Of a stretch of DNA of 64,000 nt, positions 26,801-34,044 are shown piece by piece; within the stretch, counting starts at the first letter, position 1, and each line of letters begins with the position of its first letter. The translations under genes and the position numbers were made by a program. The stretch spans positions 434,001 to 498,000 of the forward strand of contig NZ_JAFBED010000003.1 of NCBI RefSeq assembly GCF_016908565.1, in the 5' to 3' direction. The stretch comes from Sutcliffiella tianshenii. GTDB taxonomy: Bacteria > Bacillota > Bacilli > Bacillales > Bacillaceae_I. Under the pieces are notes generated by a model, which was not told the DNA's origin, made no database searches, and saw only the letters and a list, made by a program, of their open reading frames with translations.

Positions 26801-28687
26801 AGCAGAACTATACCGAACAAACTTACATTCTTTAATAAGTTTAATAAATCCATCCAATTCATTTCGCGGACACTCTTTAAAATATTCGAAGAATTTAAGA
26901 AAGTTTTGCTTTGTGTTGATTGCTCTATTTTTATCACTATAAAGCGGTAGAATGCGATTGTAGATTTCATCACGTAAGGAGGGCTGTTCAACTCCCAGCT
27001 GTTTAAGAAATCCGGCAGTATTTTCATTTTCTAACAACTCAGGTAACACGGTATTATATCCCTCGGTATCAGTCGGCAAAAAAAGCACTACATGTTCATT
27101 GGAATCAAAAGCAGCAACAGCCTTTCTGTCTTGATTGAGGAATATCGGTTTTTTCTTAATCAACTTAGTTCGTCCACTTGTTTCCGCAACCCACTGATAG
27201 AACGTATGTAGCCAACTAACTGGCTGGGCCTCAATAAAAGTTCTGTTGATTCCACCTAAACTGTCTTTACTCCCCCCAAATTTCCAACCGTTAATGATAT
27301 CCTCTTCATTAATCCACACATGTGTAATGGAATCTATATATTTTGTGAGTGACTCATTTTTACGACGTGTATCCTGCCTCCCGAATGATTTGAAAACCCA
27401 CTTTGCTTTTTCGTTTCCGCATATTGCAGCTAACTGAGCATTTGTAAATAACTCCGCAATTTGAGGTACGAAAGCCCAGTAAGCATTACCCTTTGACACA
27501 AAGCCATCGGTAGTTGGTAGTAAGTCCTCACTACTCATTACTTCCAGAATGGCAGTATAAAATGGCATGAATGAAATCTTCCTTTTGTCGTTCACATCGC
27601 TGAACTTGCTCTCTTCATAGGGAATAATGTCAAATATCTCATCTTTGATAAGTGGATAGCCAATTGATTGACCAATATCCCTAAGATAAACAAGACTATC
27701 CGCTGCTAAAGCTGCCAATAATCCTATCATCTCTTTGTTATGCTGAACACCAGCCCTGATTCCCTCGCGGCTGTCAGTAAGCAAAAACGGTGCATGAATA
27801 ATGAAATTAAGACCAGTTACCTCTTTAGTGGGGAAGTAGCAAAAGGCTGAATATTGTTTAGCAATCAGTTTTCCTTCCTCATCAAGAAAGAAACCAACTG
27901 AATATGAGTTTCCAATACCATCTTTTCGTGAAAACAACCACAGCTTATCTTCGAAAAGTTCACCTCCATAATTTTGCGTAAGGCTAATACACTCCGCCAC
28001 TGTGTTACCGATATGTTGTGTTTGCTCAATGCTTTTACGATATAATCCCAAAATACCCGAAATATCGAACGAAATATCCTCAAGGTAAGATAGAAACAAT
28101 AGAGGGTGATCCAATGAACGAAGTTTCTCTGAAATATCCTCATACGCCTCTACAGCCCCTCGCTCTGGATGATTGAATGGAAAAACAAATAGCGTTTCAT
28201 CTTTTTTTCTACCAGAAAAATCTTCATAAATCCTTGTCGGAACGATAAAACGACTTATTTTAAAATAGATGTATGGGTCGTATATATGCGGTGAGGAGGT
28301 ATATTGAAACACCGACTTAAATCCAACACCGAATTTACCTATAGAAGCTTCACGTTTATTAGAATTAGCGATTGATGTTATTGCGTTTATATCACCTAAA
28401 GTATTGTTTGCAGAATCTTCTTCTTCAGATGCTGGATTAGACACGGTAAATCGTCGTGTTCCGTTGTGTGCAAAAATTAATTTATCTCTATGCAATGTAA
28501 AACGAGCGGATGTCGCCTTCGCGTCATTAGCATTTTGGAGTAACTCGTAAATAAAATGCGCTTGATCAGAATACTTCTCGACAACACTGGTTTTTACACC
28601 GCGCACAGCAGGATCATCAAGAACGTCCGCTATATGTTCCCTGTGCTTTGATAATTGGTCAATATAAATATCGTGCTGGATTTTCAT
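23894..28687 (-). CDS. Giant GHKL-ATPase / SF1 helicase protein
   Basis: A 1597-residue protein joining two ATPases. The N-terminal ~250 residues are a sacsin/Hsp90-like GHKL domain: FIYELLQNANDA (Glu48, Asn52, Asp55 N-box) and SIGKFGVGFKSVF (about 116-127). A helical middle contains an acidic low-complexity segment (about 890-915, DESDEEDEND). The C-terminal third is an SF1B helicase with FGPPGTGKTT (about 1137), IIIDEASM (about 1255), LLTTQYRSIPEIG, GTIHGFQGDECDII and VSISRARDYLFVL (about 1500). ATG with GGGGGAAG upstream. It is divergent from the Sau3AI-like nuclease gene across 284 bases. Known proteins of this type are suspected defence factors; mechanism unknown. Confidence 0.88.
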   Translation of the reverse strand: MKIQHDIYIDQLSKHREHIADVLDDPAVRGVKTSVVEKYSDQAHFIYELLQNANDAKATSARFTLHRDKLIFAHNGTRRFTVSNPASEEEDSANNTLGDINAITSIANSNKREASIGKFGVGFKSVFQYTSSPHIYDPYIYFKISRFIVPTRIYEDFSGRKKDETLFVFPFNHPERGAVEAYEDISEKLRSLDHPLLFLSYLEDISFDISGILGLYRKSIEQTQHIGNTVAECISLTQNYGGELFEDKLWLFSRKDGIGNSYSVGFFLDEEGKLIAKQYSAFCYFPTKEVTGLNFIIHAPFLLTDSREGIRAGVQHNKEMIGLLAALAADSLVYLRDIGQSIGYPLIKDEIFDIIPYEESKFSDVNDKRKISFMPFYTAILEVMSSEDLLPTTDGFVSKGNAYWAFVPQIAELFTNAQLAAICGNEKAKWVFKSFGRQDTRRKNESLTKYIDSITHVWINEEDIINGWKFGGSKDSLGGINRTFIEAQPVSWLHTFYQWVAETSGRTKLIKKKPIFLNQDRKAVAAFDSNEHVVLFLPTDTEGYNTVLPELLENENTAGFLKQLGVEQPSLRDEIYNRILPLYSDKNRAINTKQNFLKFFEYFKECPRNELDGFIKLIKECKFVRYSSAIDTNIYRGKASLLYFPTEALQKWFQAKPDTKFIEFEEYLQSVGESNKDELVRFFTDLGVKDEPRVLSRELSIEEAYQINSDWKYSSRGRKWTEKYIEGSKEIIEFLIQKQDADLSVMVWDQLLNYVEYGYSSNSLRSVIKGKYEYFYYSQQYSEYDSSEAIRFRTEPWLLNKEGEFVSAGELTQRALSEHYNTSRDEAVELLRYLGIEDEMKDTDYDYHQLTDEQREKIELAEALSDIPQEDLKRFAEHYRANKHTSTHQEDSDESDEEDENDTSSKNPAVTRIAKEISQRAVSAPQTKENTALYQEEAMIETDEDEYSKPSINFSKKIELAKQRSANEIAEIAYLDELTQKAINAEKYTFGWFKALLELESHNSGENTANSREISISFSKVEREEGTSRTLILKHPSRYIPQSMEDLADIPLELHFVDQPMVKVAVEVINVKSYTLRAKLKTNAQIDGVDLSLVTEARIEAKNPVFLLEELRKGFIQLGFDDDYDMKYNLCDNIEFVFGPPGTGKTTHLAGEVILPLMQENHNLKVLVLTPTNKAADVLVRRIMELDTKRSHTEWLVRFGATNDSVIEQSGVFRNKTTDIRAFPKNVTVTTIARFPYDYFLPEGDTRLHLSALKWDYIIIDEASMIPLVNIVFPLYKKTPEKFIIAGDPFQIEPITTVDIWKNENIYTLVELKSFTNPNTKPHQYSVKLLTTQYRSIPEIGEVFSRFTYGGVLHHNRTVNDRRPLLIEDFIDIKPLNIIKFPVSKFESIYRPKRLKSKSNYHVYSALFAFEFVKYMSSLLELANGDEYFRIGLIAPYRAQSDLIDKLMASFIFPKNIDIQVGTIHGFQGDECDIIIALFNPPPTISASKEMFLNKLNILNVSISRARDYLFVLMPDDATENVGNLTMVKRIENLCKQQPDWIELESHSIEELIFGNNSYLEDNSFSTSHQLVNVYGKPEKRYEVRSEDTAVDVQIYD

Positions 28688-28971
28688 TATTACTTCCCCC
28701 TAAGATACTCAGAGTGTTTATGTTTAACCTGGCCTAACAAAGTGGTTATTAAATGATTTCTCCTCCCGTATAATTATTTTTCATAATTTTCTCAATTATA
28801 TTATACCCATATACTTCCAAAGCAAGAAAGGGATTCTTTTTCAAAATAAACATAAGTATCTCTTCCACCTCCAAAGACGCTTCCAGAGTAACAGTTAAAT
28901 CATTTACATAATTTTACTTTCCTTGTAAACTTATAAAAAGAAAGCTAAACTCTTTCGAAAGGAGTAAACAA

Positions 28972-30345
28972 TTGATATATGAAACGATTGAAGAATTGAT
29001 GAATAAAGCACAAGCGGCAGAAGGAAAGACCTTCGGTGAAATAGATACTACCGGCAGGATTAAAAACCTTCGGGCGAAGGGGACACTTGGTAATATAATA
29101 GAGGAAAGTTATTTCGGCTACGAAATCAATTCGGTATCAAAACCCGACTTTGAGAATCTAGGAGTGGAACTCAAGGTCACTCCATTCAAAAGGAATAAAA
29201 ACGGTACATATTCCGCAAAAGAACGTTTGGTACTCAACATCATCGATTATATGAAAGAATTCAAATTGACCTTTGAAACATCCTCATTCATGAATAAGGC
29301 AGCAAAGATGTTGATCATGCTATATCAGTACGAGCCTGATATCCCGATAAATGATTATCGTATCTTCAAGGCATTCTTAAATGAGTTTTCGGAAGAAGAC
29401 CTCGCAGTCATGCGCCGTGACTGGGAAACCATCGTCACTAAAATCAGGAATGGGGAAGCACATCTGATTTCCGAAGCCGATACCATGTACTTGTCTGCTT
29501 GTACAAAAGGAGTAAATAAATCCAGCATCCGTAAGCAACCTTTTTCAACGGTGGCGGCTAAACAACGGGCATTCTCCCTGAAGGCATCGTACATGACAGG
29601 AATCATGCGCAAATATCTCACTCCAGGACACATGGAAGCCTTATCAAAACCCGGGGAATTGAGAATCAAGACACTTGAAGAAATCCTGGAAGAAAGATTC
29701 AAGCCCCATTATGGAAAAAGGGTGGATGTACTATGCAAAGAAATCGGTATGGTGTACAATCCTGGAAACAAATCCATGATTCCACACCTTATGACCAAAT
29801 TGCTTGGTGTCAGCAAAAATGATATTGATCAAATCGAGGAATTTTCAAAGGCAAACATTAAATTTAAAACCGTACGCAGGGAACCGGATGGGAAAATACG
29901 CGAGCACATGTCTTTTACACACATAGATTTTGATACGTTATTAGAAGAGGAATGGGAAGAGAGTGATTTATACAATATTTTCTCCGAGCAAAAATATCTA
30001 TTCTTGGTATTCAGGTTCACCGAGAAGTATAAGAAAGGGATAAAGCGCATCCCTTATTTCGAAGGAATCAAGCTATGGAACATGCCCCTGGAAACAATCG
30101 AAAGGGAATTATATGCGTTATGGATGGAAACGCGCAAAATCGTGAGTAAAGGTGTCGAGTTGGTCCCAAATGGAAATCGAGTAATGAACGATTTGCCTGG
30201 ATCAACGTTCAATAATGTATGCCATGTACGTTCAAAAGCACAAGATGGTGATGATAAAGTACTGCTTCCAGATGGTCAATCAATCACCAGGCAAGGATAC
30301 TGGTTGGATAAGGGATTCATACAAGGGATATTAGATGATCAATAA
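28972..30345 (+). CDS. Sau3AI/MutH-like type II restriction endonuclease
   Basis: A 457-residue nuclease. The N-terminal domain has the MutH/Sau3AI motif set GNIIEESYFGY (Glu45), then Asp59 in SKPDF, Glu66 and Lys68 in LGVELKV, with the D-x6-E-x-K spacing seen in MutH. Length and a second, catalytically bare C-terminal half match Sau3AI, which cuts GATC as an allosteric dimer. The TTG start at 28972 has AGGAG seven bases upstream. A Vsr gene and, on the opposite strand, a cytosine-5 methyltransferase follow, as expected for a GATC-type system that methylates cytosine. Specificity is inferred from the family only. Confidence 0.88.
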   Translation: MIYETIEELMNKAQAAEGKTFGEIDTTGRIKNLRAKGTLGNIIEESYFGYEINSVSKPDFENLGVELKVTPFKRNKNGTYSAKERLVLNIIDYMKEFKLTFETSSFMNKAAKMLIMLYQYEPDIPINDYRIFKAFLNEFSEEDLAVMRRDWETIVTKIRNGEAHLISEADTMYLSACTKGVNKSSIRKQPFSTVAAKQRAFSLKASYMTGIMRKYLTPGHMEALSKPGELRIKTLEEILEERFKPHYGKRVDVLCKEIGMVYNPGNKSMIPHLMTKLLGVSKNDIDQIEEFSKANIKFKTVRREPDGKIREHMSFTHIDFDTLLEEEWEESDLYNIFSEQKYLFLVFRFTEKYKKGIKRIPYFEGIKLWNMPLETIERELYALWMETRKIVSKGVELVPNGNRVMNDLPGSTFNNVCHVRSKAQDGDDKVLLPDGQSITRQGYWLDKGFIQGILDDQ

Positions 30346-30348
30346 GCT

Positions 30349-30381
30349 GAAAGCCGCGAGATACTATATCTTGCGGCTTTC
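30349..30381 (+). terminator. Rho-independent terminator
   Basis: AAAGCCGCGAGA pairs with TCTTGCGGCTTT around a short loop and is followed by CTTTTG. It separates the restriction endonuclease gene from vsr. Confidence 0.85.
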
Positions 30382-30486
30382 TTTTGTAAGCATGAACCAA
30401 ACTGAATGGATATCCCTTGAGGACTATGTTTATCTCCTCCTGATGACAGGTAGTATAAATATATACCAATACAAGGAGTTCATATT

Positions 30487-30909
30487 ATGAAGAACCCTAA
30501 GACAACAGAGGAAAGAAGTAAAATCATGGGGTCCATCAAGGCTGTCTCTAAATTGGAGACCATGGTGACACAGGAATTATGGAACCGTGATTACAGGTTC
30601 CGCAGAAATGTAAGGTCATTGAAAGGAACGCCTGATATCGCGATAAAGAAGTATAAAGTAGTGATTTTCATCGATTCCTGCTTCTGGCACCTTTGCCCGA
30701 TCCATGGCAAGATTCCCAAATCCAATGTCGCCTTCTGGACGGATAAACTGACCAGGAATCAAAAACGGGATCAGGATGTGACGGCTTACTATGTGGAAAA
30801 CGGCTGGAACATCCTGCGACTCTGGGAACATGAAATACGGGGTGAGTTCGATAAGGCCATCCAGAAAATAGGCGACTTCATCGATGAAGCTAAAATTACT
30901 CATAATTAA
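30487..30909 (+). CDS. vsr: Very short patch repair endonuclease
   Basis: A 140-residue Vsr protein of the usual length. Visible signatures are the start TTEERSKIMGSIK, RRNVRSLKGTPDIAI with the catalytic aspartate, VVIFIDSCFWHLCP, the zinc-site and tail NVAFWTDKLTRNQKRD, and VENGWNILRLWEHEI. Vsr nicks 5' of the T in T:G mismatches that arise when 5-methylcytosine deaminates, protecting the sites of a cytosine-5 methyltransferase. ATG with AAGGAG eight bases upstream. It ends convergently with the methyltransferase gene at a shared terminator. Confidence 0.95.
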   Translation: MKNPKTTEERSKIMGSIKAVSKLETMVTQELWNRDYRFRRNVRSLKGTPDIAIKKYKVVIFIDSCFWHLCPIHGKIPKSNVAFWTDKLTRNQKRDQDVTAYYVENGWNILRLWEHEIRGEFDKAIQKIGDFIDEAKITHN

Positions 30910-30942
30910 AGGGCTGCCCTGGTCCATTTCAGGGTAGCCCTT
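30909..30942. terminator. Bidirectional terminator between vsr and the methyltransferase
   Basis: AAGGGCTGCCCT pairs with AGGGTAGCCCTT (one mismatch) between the two convergent stops. Confidence 0.85.
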
Positions 30943-30945
30943 ATA

Positions 30946-32208
30946 TCATTTTGCATCAGTTTCCGTAAACACCAATTCAAGTTCAACTTGATTGCCATCT
31001 ATATTTTCCTTTTCGATTTCTGATATCCGCCTGCCCATACGCTCTATCAAACCGACGACCAATGCATTCCCCATACAGAAGTATCTCATCCGATTTATCA
31101 TCCCTTCCGTCCACTCATCCGGGAATCCATTCAGGCGCTCACATTCGACAGGGGTGAGGAAGCGCAATCTTTTCGTCTGGGGATCTTCCACCACATGGGA
31201 GCTACGATTGACCGTGCCTTCGCTCGTCAACATCGTTCTTCCCGGCTTTTCCAAAGGTTCAGGGAAAGCCATGCCACCTTCGGAAAAAACATATTTATGT
31301 CCCGTGGCTGAGGTCCTTTCAATCCTTTTCGGGCCTTTCAAGTAAGTGAACTTTTCGATGGCCGCTTCTGATAAGTAATACTTTTCATCAACATCGGACT
31401 GAAGGATTTCCCTTAATGGAATCGGTGCTTCTTCAATGGGCGTGACTTCTTCCGTATAGACCAAATCGTCCCTCATGATGCCTGCATTATAATAGTTCAT
31501 CGAGAATGCATCCGAAATTTCCACGAGGTCTTTCTTCATGATGAATGACTGGGGCTTTTTCTTTTCTGAAATACCTTCTTTGACCGGGAATGCTTTTGCA
31601 AAGAAACCTTTTTCATGTAACATCTGGGTTTCATCATAATTCCTGCCATTCATGACGTAAGGTGTCTCATTTTTAGTCGCAAAGATGAAGACCCGCCTTC
31701 TTCTCTGGGCTTGTCCATATTCAGCCGCATTGATGACTCTCCATTCCACTGAATATCCCAGGTCCCTGAAGCTGGCCAACATGATGGAGAAATCCCTTCC
31801 CCTTTGTTTGGACGGTGACTTAAGCAGTCTGTCGACATTCTCGAGCAACACATATTTGGGATTGGTTTCCTTCATCAACCGTGTGATTTCCCAGAATAAG
31901 ACACCCTTCTTCCCTTGCAGTCCCTTTTCACCGCTCAAGCTTCTTGCGACCGAATAATCCTGGCACGGAAATCCTCCGACAATCATATCGATGTCTTGTC
32001 CCTTGAAGTTTTCTCCATCCACTATGCTGATATCTTCATTGGAATGTATTCCATTCCCCTCAAACTTGCGTGCATAGCAGTCAAATGCATGCTGTATTTT
32101 CTTGGAAGGCTCCCATTGGTTTCCCCACACAACATTAAAACCGCTTGCAGCTTCCAGACCCAGTCGGAATCCACCGACTCCGGCAAATAATTCTATTACA
32201 TTTATCAA
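30946..32208 (-). CDS. DNA (cytosine-5)-methyltransferase
   Basis: A 420-residue C5 methyltransferase. Motif I is VIELFAGVGGFRLGL, the catalytic motif IV is GGFPCQDYSVA with Cys82, motif VI is LLENVDRLL and motif VIII is AQRRRRVFIFA. The target-recognition region occupies about residues 195-340, and GNALVVGLIERM is motif X. Its pairing with a Sau3AI-like endonuclease and Vsr suggests it protects GATC as GAT-5mC; this is inference from partners. The TTG start is supported by AAAGGATG seven bases upstream. Transcription converges with the nuclease and vsr genes, so the methylase has its own promoter. Confidence 0.93.
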   Translation of the reverse strand: MINVIELFAGVGGFRLGLEAASGFNVVWGNQWEPSKKIQHAFDCYARKFEGNGIHSNEDISIVDGENFKGQDIDMIVGGFPCQDYSVARSLSGEKGLQGKKGVLFWEITRLMKETNPKYVLLENVDRLLKSPSKQRGRDFSIMLASFRDLGYSVEWRVINAAEYGQAQRRRRVFIFATKNETPYVMNGRNYDETQMLHEKGFFAKAFPVKEGISEKKKPQSFIMKKDLVEISDAFSMNYYNAGIMRDDLVYTEEVTPIEEAPIPLREILQSDVDEKYYLSEAAIEKFTYLKGPKRIERTSATGHKYVFSEGGMAFPEPLEKPGRTMLTSEGTVNRSSHVVEDPQTKRLRFLTPVECERLNGFPDEWTEGMINRMRYFCMGNALVVGLIERMGRRISEIEKENIDGNQVELELVFTETDAK

Positions 32209-32387
32209 GACCGAACATCCTTTCGGTTATTAGCTTATGTTCATTATAATAAAAGTTGTCCAAAAGATCAACTATTTAACTAGCAATTATAAAAAAAATA
32301 GCAAAATATTTATATGTTACAACCATTTATTATAACAGAAATAGTTATGGTCTTTATATAGGTAGATTTTGAAAGGATGGATAGTAT

Positions 32388-32420
32388 GGAAAAAGGCTCC
32401 CAGTTTTAAGGGAGCCTTTT
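32388..32420 (-). terminator. Terminator of the NERD/AddB-like operon
   Basis: AAAAGGCTCCC pairs with GGGAGCCTTTT around eight bases; on the minus strand the stem runs into TTTTTCC. It lies 20 bases past the last gene of the operon that starts at 39832. Confidence 0.88.
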
Positions 32421-32439
32421 CATAAGAGGGATTTATGAA

Positions 32440-33843
32440 TTAAATAATATGCTTGTTATAGAACTGCTCATCGATTTCACCAATCAACACAGAAGGCTTA
32501 CCATAGTAATACAACTGTAAATAAGTCTTTGCCCTGGTGATTGAAACGTACAGCAATCTTCGTTCCACTTCCATGTATTCATCATCCTGTATTTCTTTAT
32601 CCGTTAATTCATCAATGAGGTCTATGATGATTACATAGTCAAACTCAAGGCCTTTTGCCGAATGGAAAGTGGTAAGTTTCACACCCGGTGTATGAACATT
32701 ACCTTTTTCCTTTTCGATGAATTCATGCGGGATTCCCTCTGCTTGTAAGCTATAATAAAATCGTTTAGTCGATCTCCATTCCTTGGAAAGTATCCCTATG
32801 GTTTTTTCGGGATTATCCTTTTGCAACTTTTTGATGGTTTCAATGACGGCGGCATCATGTTCCTTCTTGCCACCACATTCAAACACGTCTGGCATCGGCC
32901 CTGTATATTCCGGCAAAACAGGTTGGACATATTCTTCGTCGTTTATGATGGAGTCGTGCTGCTGTAAACTATGGGCCATCTGGATGATTTGCCTGGTCGA
33001 TCGGAATGAATTCTGCAGGACCTTGGTACGCCCCCCCAAGATGTTGATTCCGATTTCCTTCCAGGAAAACGATGTCTTGTAGATTTTCTGTCCTTTATCG
33101 GCTGCGACGACAAACCTTTCCTTTGCGATATAACGGAGTAACATCAGCTGGATTTGTTGTAGGTCTTGAGCCTCGTCAACCATGACACAATCAAACTTAT
33201 ATTGATCACTCAGCTTTGCTTTATTCTGATAAATGGTCAATCCATAATCATCGTAGTCAACTTTTCCATCTATTTTCTTGGCAGTTTCATATCCTTCATA
33301 AATACTGAAGAGGACCTCCCGATCCTTTTTGGTTACACGGACATCGCCCCCGCGTCCAGTACGTGAAGCCTCCATATAGTCTGAAGATGTAATGATTGCC
33401 TTTCCTTTTATCCAAGAGATTTCTTCCAATAGGAAATCGTGGAACTTATCTTCTTTTGCAAAGCGGTGTTTCTTGGATGAGCACTCTTTTATAGACTGTT
33501 GAAGGTAATTTTTTCTATCCTTTGTATTTGCCACTTTGACCCACTTCATCTTCCCAGCCTGCCTTAGCGGCTGGAATGCCCAACTGTGAAAGTTATAGAC
33601 ATAAAGATTGTCAGGTCCTATTTGATCGGCGATATATTTAGCATAGGTACTGAGCGTTTTATTATAAGTGAAAAGCCCAATCCTTATACTTGGATCCTTC
33701 TTAATCATTTTTCTTGCTTTATTTAGAAGTACAGTGGTCTTCCCACTCCCGGCAATGCCTTTTATAAGGAGCTCTTCCCCATCATAATCCACGACTTCCT
33801 GTTGCTTCTCTGTTAATTCATGTTCGATTGCTTCAATAGACAT
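32440..33843 (-). CDS. UvrD-like SF1 DNA helicase (fourth gene of operon)
   Basis: A 467-residue minimal UvrD/Rep-family helicase. Motifs run LTEKQQEVVD (Q-type), IKGIAGSGKTTVLL (about 28-40), IGLFTYNKTLS, FHSWAF, VMVDEAQDLQQ (about 222), VAADKGQKIY, QNSFRSTRQI, TTFHSAKGLEFDYVII and LLYVSITRAK. It is shorter than UvrD because inserted 1B/2B regions are reduced. ATG preceded by AAGGAG. It starts 12 bases after the small acidic gene and shares a terminator at 32388, so it belongs to the same transcript as the NERD helicase and AddB-like protein. Confidence 0.9.
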   Translation of the reverse strand: MSIEAIEHELTEKQQEVVDYDGEELLIKGIAGSGKTTVLLNKARKMIKKDPSIRIGLFTYNKTLSTYAKYIADQIGPDNLYVYNFHSWAFQPLRQAGKMKWVKVANTKDRKNYLQQSIKECSSKKHRFAKEDKFHDFLLEEISWIKGKAIITSSDYMEASRTGRGGDVRVTKKDREVLFSIYEGYETAKKIDGKVDYDDYGLTIYQNKAKLSDQYKFDCVMVDEAQDLQQIQLMLLRYIAKERFVVAADKGQKIYKTSFSWKEIGINILGGRTKVLQNSFRSTRQIIQMAHSLQQHDSIINDEEYVQPVLPEYTGPMPDVFECGGKKEHDAAVIETIKKLQKDNPEKTIGILSKEWRSTKRFYYSLQAEGIPHEFIEKEKGNVHTPGVKLTTFHSAKGLEFDYVIIIDLIDELTDKEIQDDEYMEVERRLLYVSITRAKTYLQLYYYGKPSVLIGEIDEQFYNKHII

Positions 33844-33855
33844 ATTCCATACTCC

Positions 33856-34044
33856 TTACCAAAAATCATCGTCATCATCGTCATCGTCTGAATTGATTGC
33901 ATCCATAGCTGAAGGGACACCTTTACTTTCCTTTATCACCGAATGGACTTTATCCAATTGATATTCAATGGTCGTATTGATTTTCTCCCTATCTATCTTA
34001 TTTTTGATACACCATTCACTAGCTACCCTACTCCAAATGCTCAT
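33856..34044 (-). CDS. Small protein with poly-aspartate tail
   Basis: A 62-residue protein. The N-terminal ~45 residues are helical (WSRVASEWCIKNKI, INTTIEYQLDKVHSVI). The C-terminus is eight aspartates followed by Phe-Trp. Its ATG shares one base with the stop of the AddB-like gene (TGATG), so it is translationally coupled and very probably real. An acidic DDFW-type tail could mimic DNA or dock to a partner, as short acidic tails with a terminal Phe do on single-strand-binding protein (comparison, not proof). No homologue recognised. Confidence 0.8.
   Translation of the reverse strand: MSIWSRVASEWCIKNKIDREKINTTIEYQLDKVHSVIKESKGVPSAMDAINSDDDDDDDDFW

Noticed and set aside
23894-28687. Assignment of the GHKL-helicase to a named phage-defence system
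   Set aside because: Several systems contain GHKL or helicase proteins, but I could not match this exact fusion with certainty from sequence alone.
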